Shown here in pieces: positions 59,948 through 64,000 of a DNA stretch of 64,000 bases. The notes under the pieces were generated by a model, which saw only the letters and a program-made list of their open reading frames with translations, did not search any database and was not told where the DNA came from. Numbering within the stretch: the stretch's first letter is position 1; every line of letters begins with the position of its first letter. A program made the position numbers and the translations under genes. The stretch covers positions 193,501 to 257,500 of the forward strand of contig JAMAHW010000054.1 in NCBI GenBank assembly GCA_023627715.1. Direction: 5' to 3'. This stretch comes from Periconia sp. R9002. Its lineage: Eukaryota > Ascomycota > Dothideomycetes > Pleosporales > Periconiaceae.

Positions 59948-62873
59948 TCAGTAGTTCAGCTCACCACTTCCACCTGCACCAACAGCATCTAGATCCTCGT
60001 AGCTCTTGATGGAGCGCCCTTGAGTGGATTGAAGGGGACCAGGTCCACCATCACCGAAGCGAGGAGCCCGACCACCACGGGGAGGTGTCAAGCGGCCAGC
60101 ATTGCGGTTGCGACCGTCTCGGTTCTGTCGGTCATAGGGTCCAGAAGTCCGATTGTTGAATCGATGACCACCTCGGCGAACAGGCCCGCCCTGGTGACGA
60201 TCGTCAGCGGCGAAGTTGGAATCCCAGTTGGCCATGGCCGGATTGAAAGCGCCAATGCCGTTCATGCCACCGTTACCGACATTCATCGTCATGCTGGCGA
60301 GGTTGAATCCGCGAGGCGTACCCGTAGCAGCAACGTGACTGCCCATTGGGAAGTGGCCATTGCTATTGGCATCACTTCGTGAAGGAGCAATGCGCGCAGG
60401 GTCCATGACATAGGTGTTGACGAGTTGAAGCTGGTAAAAGGTCAGTACTTCTCAATGGAATTCGACTTCAGTGCGCTTACATCTTTCTGCAACTTGTCAT
60501 ACCACTCCGCATGGCGCTTCTCCACGTGCTTGCGCCAAAAGTGTTGCCCCTTGAACAACTTGGTGCATTCTGGAACCTTGCAGCGCCACTTAGCCTCGTC
60601 CTCTTGCTTCACAAACTTGGCCATCTCATCCTCAATGCTCTCCTCTAACGGCTTTCCGCCAAGCTTCCTAATGTCAATGTTCTCGGGTTCGAGGAGTTGG
60701 AGAAGTTTTTCTTCGTACGTCTTCACCCAGTTGAAGGCTCGCTGAAGCTGTTGCTGTGTCTTGCCACTCAGCTTGGGCTTTTTGAACGGCGTAGTGGTGG
60801 CCTCGCCTGCGTCATTATCCATGACCACATCCTCAGACGCGTCTTGGGGATCCTGTTTCTTGTACGGGAACGCTTCTCCATTCGCTGTTGCCCTCGCGGT
60901 AGCTTTGGCAGCGGTGGTGAGACTAGCTCTAGGGCGACGAAGATGGCCTCCAGCGCACTTTCGAATCAACTCGTGTACAGAATCGCTCTCGAACACACAA
61001 AAAAAGCAGAAGCTGTAGACCCGACGTAGGTACTCAATCATAAGATCCAGCTTCTTCTTTTTAGCCAGCAAGTCCTCGTCGTCAACCTCATCCTCGAGAG
61101 CGCCTTCATCCTCATCATCCATAGCCTCATCTTCACCCTCCTCGAGGTCATCCGCGTCTCGCTCTTGCTTGACTGCCGTGGTTGGCGCATTGGCAGGAGG
61201 CTGAAGCCAACCTTTTGCACGCAAATCCTCCACACGTTGCTCAATCTTAGAGACGCCGTCAACAAATCTATACTCGCCTACGCCCTCGCTCTTGGCCCCG
61301 CCATCACTGCTCATCTCGCCATCCAGCTTGCTCACCAAGCGCTGGGCTAATTCAAGGTCACGTTCGATGCGCTCGGGCGCTGAGAATAGGTCCCAAAGTG
61401 CTTTCTTTCTAGGTGCAGCAGGCGGCTCGTGAACACCAACATGGCAAGTGAAATTGCCACGTTGTTCGTCCATCACGCTCTTGCCATTGAGGGCTTCGAG
61501 CGCTTTCTGAGCAGTGCCCAAAGAACCTTGCGCGTGAGCAGGTTTCTCGTCGGCAGCGCCCTCCTCTCCATCCTCATCGCGACCGTCACCACGATCATCA
61601 TCGACCATCGGTTGCTCATCATTCGGGTGGAGGATAACCCAGCCAATGCGATGGCATTTCTTCAGAGGGTTGGGATCGCTCATGCTCAGCCATTTGAATC
61701 CTCCGGGACCTTCTCCAAGATGTTCTTTGCAAAATTCTTCGACCTTCTCGCGATTCACTGTGGGAGCAATTGTCTTGATGAGGAGAGTTGGCTGAAGAGC
61801 GCCTTCATCACGTAATTCGCCGCCTTTGCAGGGCAAGAGATCGCCAACACCGAGCACTTCATTTGCTGCAGTAGTTTCGCCTTCCTCCTTTTCCACCACT
61901 CCGCCAGCTCCATTTGATTCACTCTTGTAGATACCTTCAAGGGTAAACTCGTCGAAGTAACCATCATCCAACTGGCGCTCCCAATCCTGATAGATCGCAT
62001 AGCGGTAACCTTTGAGTTTCTCGCGGAAGGTATCGCGGTACTCCGGATCGTAGCGCTCCTTGAACCACTCTTCGCCCTTGTGTTTTTCCACGAAGCTCTT
62101 GGCCATCTGCACCTGAAGTTTCTCCTTGTACTCGTCGTACGCAGCTTGAATCAACTCGCGCTCTCGTCCACGCTCTTCTCGAGCCTCGCGTTCTCCCTTG
62201 AGCACGGGTTTCCTGCCACCATTCTTGAGACGTTCCTTCTCCTCCTTCATAATCTGCTCCACGCGCCACCATTCGGCGAAGTAGTTGAAGCCGACTTGAT
62301 ACTCCAGTGACATGGGATTCGCAACGGGGTTGGTGGTGAATTTTGGCATGAAGGGTTCCTGGCCCGGGATGTACCGATCAATGCCGGCTTGGACCGGTGG
62401 CGGGGAGGAGCGCCTCCGGTGGCTCTCGCGGGCTCGATAATCATAGTCGCGGGCTCGATCAGGCTGATAACGATCGATGTTTTGGGGGGATCGGGAGCGT
62501 CCACGGCTGTGTCGGTTTCGGCGGTCACCTGAACCTTAATCTCGTTAGTTTGAGGTGCTTTGCGATGAAAGGAAAGAGCATGAAACGTCAAAAATGTGAC
62601 AAAAAACAACAGGGGAGGGGGAATCAACGGTAGTCACACGAGCCACGGCGTCAAAGAAGCCCAATAACGAGCCTTGTGTCGCGCCCTTCTGTCATCTGCA
62701 GTCTGTATGTACGCAATTGAATTTTCGAAGGAAATAAAGGAAGTCAGCTCACCAGGAGAGCGTCGTCGATAAGAATCAGTCGTAGACCGCTCTTCGTCTC
62801 GGGGAGCGCTAGGAAAAGTAAGCAACCATGACCAACGACCGTGAACTGACACAACATACGTATACGAGTCCAT
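59948..62873 (-). CDS. ARS2: ARS2/SERRATE homologue
   Basis: Four exons (62873-62860, 62808-62753, 62528-60481, 60430-59948) sum to 866 residues. The first exon is only 14 nt (MDSYT), the second 56 nt (APRDEERSTTDSYRRRSPG), followed by a 224-nt intron, long for this window. An RS-like start leads to IDRYIPGQEPFMPKFTTNP and the SERRATE/ARS2 N-terminal domain (YQVGFNYFAEWWR, YRDTFREKLKGYRYAIYQDW). An RRM-like stretch lies near residues 273-325. The signature VYSFCFFCVFESDSVHELIR, then KCAGGHLRRP, comes next, and the zinc finger CKVPECTKLFKGQHFWRKHV ends the core (about 668-695). The tail is Gly/Arg-rich (RGGHRFNNR, PPRGGRAP). ARS2 links the nuclear cap-binding complex to RNA decay and processing. 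Confidence 0.92.
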
Positions 62874-63826
62874 TGTGATAGGACTCTAAAGAGCTTGTTG
62901 AGACGTAATAGCTGAAGAGCTTGAGATATGCCAGCGATTGGCGCGGTCACGAGGAGAGCAAAGAGTGTGAGGAAGCAATCATGGGCGGCACCACTGGGGA
63001 GCGAGCGATTGCTGGACGGCCAACGACACGTCGCCGGGGCGGAAGGTCGGGCGAAAGAAACCGAAGACTATTTGCCATCATGGGCCTCTTGTTAGACAAT
63101 CCTCACGGAACAAGCACAGAAAGTAATAGACAAGAGACGGGGAGAGCGAAAGACGGTGTGAAGAAGGGAGGGCAGGCAGCGGCGCAACAAGAAGCAAGAA
63201 GCCGTGCGGGCGCGCAGTGCATTCGATGCAAAGCTGCAGCAGCCCGTGAAGAACGAAAGGGAGATAGGTAGAGACGGAGGGAGGAGGAGGGAGGGAGCAG
63301 CTTCGCGCAGCTATCGCTGAAGCCGGACGGTATGTGTGTGTAGATGTGAGACGAAGCGGCCAGCAGCCAACGTCGCCGACAAGGGTGTTTGGGGAGCTCT
63401 GAAGACAGCTGTACAAGCGGGAAAGAGGGTTACAGACAAGGGAAAGGTGGGGAGAAGCAGTAGCAAAAAAGAGTCGGTTGCACTCACAAATGTGCTGAAA
63501 GAGATGGAGAGATGTGCCCCCGGTGCCCAAAGATTACCGGGTATTTGGTGGTGTGAGGGAAAGAGAAGGTCCTGGGCTGTCGCGCTGCGGTTTGAGGTTG
63601 GGGAAGGCGCGGCTCCCAAAGGACGGCGCTAGCGTCTGACTAACATGCCCTGATCCGGCCTAGCTTCGGGGTGTACCTGCCACCACACCAGCCGAGGTGC
63701 AGGTGGAGCTGAGTGAGGCTCCGACGGCCAGCTTGATTGATATGTACTGTACTGTAGTAACCACCATTCCTTCCTCTGCATCTAACTAACCGTCGCGCAA
63801 TCGGTCCCAACAATCCGTCTCCAACA
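62874..63826. other. Divergent promoter, ARS2 and TspO-like
   Basis: GC- and GA-rich, with frames on both strands that look compositional. No domain seen. Confidence 0.4.
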
Positions 63827-64000
63827 ATGACGACCTACATCCCCTCCCTAACCTTCCCGCGCTTCGTTTTCGAAAACCCTGCAGCGTCCATCCTGCTCCC
63901 CGTAGTCGCCGGCGCCGCCATTGGCTACTCCACAAGACGTACGCTCTCCTCTACACTTGCCCTGCTACCGTGACACACATCATCTAAACCTCTACCCAAC
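63827..64000 (+). CDS. TspO/MBR-like membrane protein, 5' exon only
   Basis: The first exon (63827-63938) encodes MTTYIPSLTFPRFVFENPAA, then SILLPVVAGAAIGYSTR, and ends at a donor, GTACGC. The remainder lies beyond the window. The start, with a Phe/Pro-rich lead and a first hydrophobic helix running into a Gly-rich turn, is like fungal TspO/peripheral benzodiazepine receptor proteins, five-helix membrane proteins that bind tetrapyrroles or sterols. With only 37 residues the call is tentative. Confidence 0.6.

Noticed and set aside
62247..62627. Minus frame overlapping the ARS2 5' part (IPPPLLFFV...)
   Set aside because: Alternative frame of the ARS2 exon 3 and its preceding intron. The spliced model keeps the family sequence SPGDRRNRHSRGR and IDRYIPGQ in another frame.

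Overview
The window is from a filamentous ascomycete (Pezizomycotina). Genes are separated by 0.2-2.5 kb, introns are short (50-225 nt) with GT..AG ends and CTAAC-type branch points, and the gene set is typical of these fungi: HET and NACHT proteins, GH114 with a fungal CBM1, small secreted proteins, and a TspO/MBR-like protein. I cannot fix the class from sequence alone. Repeats differ mainly by C-to-T and G-to-A changes, which looks like repeat-induced point mutation (RIP).

Layout. 1-6.2 kb is accessory: an AT-rich stretch, then a broken deaminase-fold gene (about 2.36-4.48 kb) bracketed by inverted repeats of about 150 bp. 6.2-22 kb is mostly housekeeping: a membrane RING-H2 protein (-), a cyclophilin H-type isomerase (+), RRN3 (+), a STE20/GCK-type kinase with a ten-fold peptide repeat (-), a small glycine-zipper-like protein (+), and a mitochondrial PPR-like protein (-). 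23-26 kb holds two secreted products: a GH114-CBM1 enzyme with an 8-nt microexon and a GC-AG intron, and a GPI-anchor-type protein. 26-28.3 kb is gene-free but holds two nested hairpin regions. 28.3-35.7 kb holds the divergent pair PEX6 (-) and a steryl-ester lipase (+). 36-40 kb holds an F-box-like protein and a small secreted protein. 40.2-47.8 kb holds FAN1 (+), an MFS transporter (+) and a secreted S41 protease (-). 48.4-55 kb is a second accessory island: a minimal NACHT NTPase (+) tail-to-tail with a HET-domain protein (-), another F-box-like protein (+) that runs into a Ty3/gypsy integrase relic, and a short telomere-like motif. 55.6-64 kb is conserved again: a Lec1-like PXB/PX/DUF3818 protein (-), an ARS2/SERRATE homologue (-), and the first exon of a TspO/MBR-like gene (+) cut by the window edge.

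How the genes relate. There are no operons. Housekeeping functions are mixed: rDNA transcription (RRN3), crosslink repair (FAN1), peroxisome import (PEX6), nuclear RNA processing (ARS2), lipid handling (steryl esterase, Lec1-like). Linked function is most plausible in the NACHT/HET pair, whose stop codons are only 84 bp apart. It may be a self/non-self recognition locus. Exon structures were deduced by hand from splice signals, reading-frame continuity and family motifs; every spliced model given here sums to a whole number of codons.
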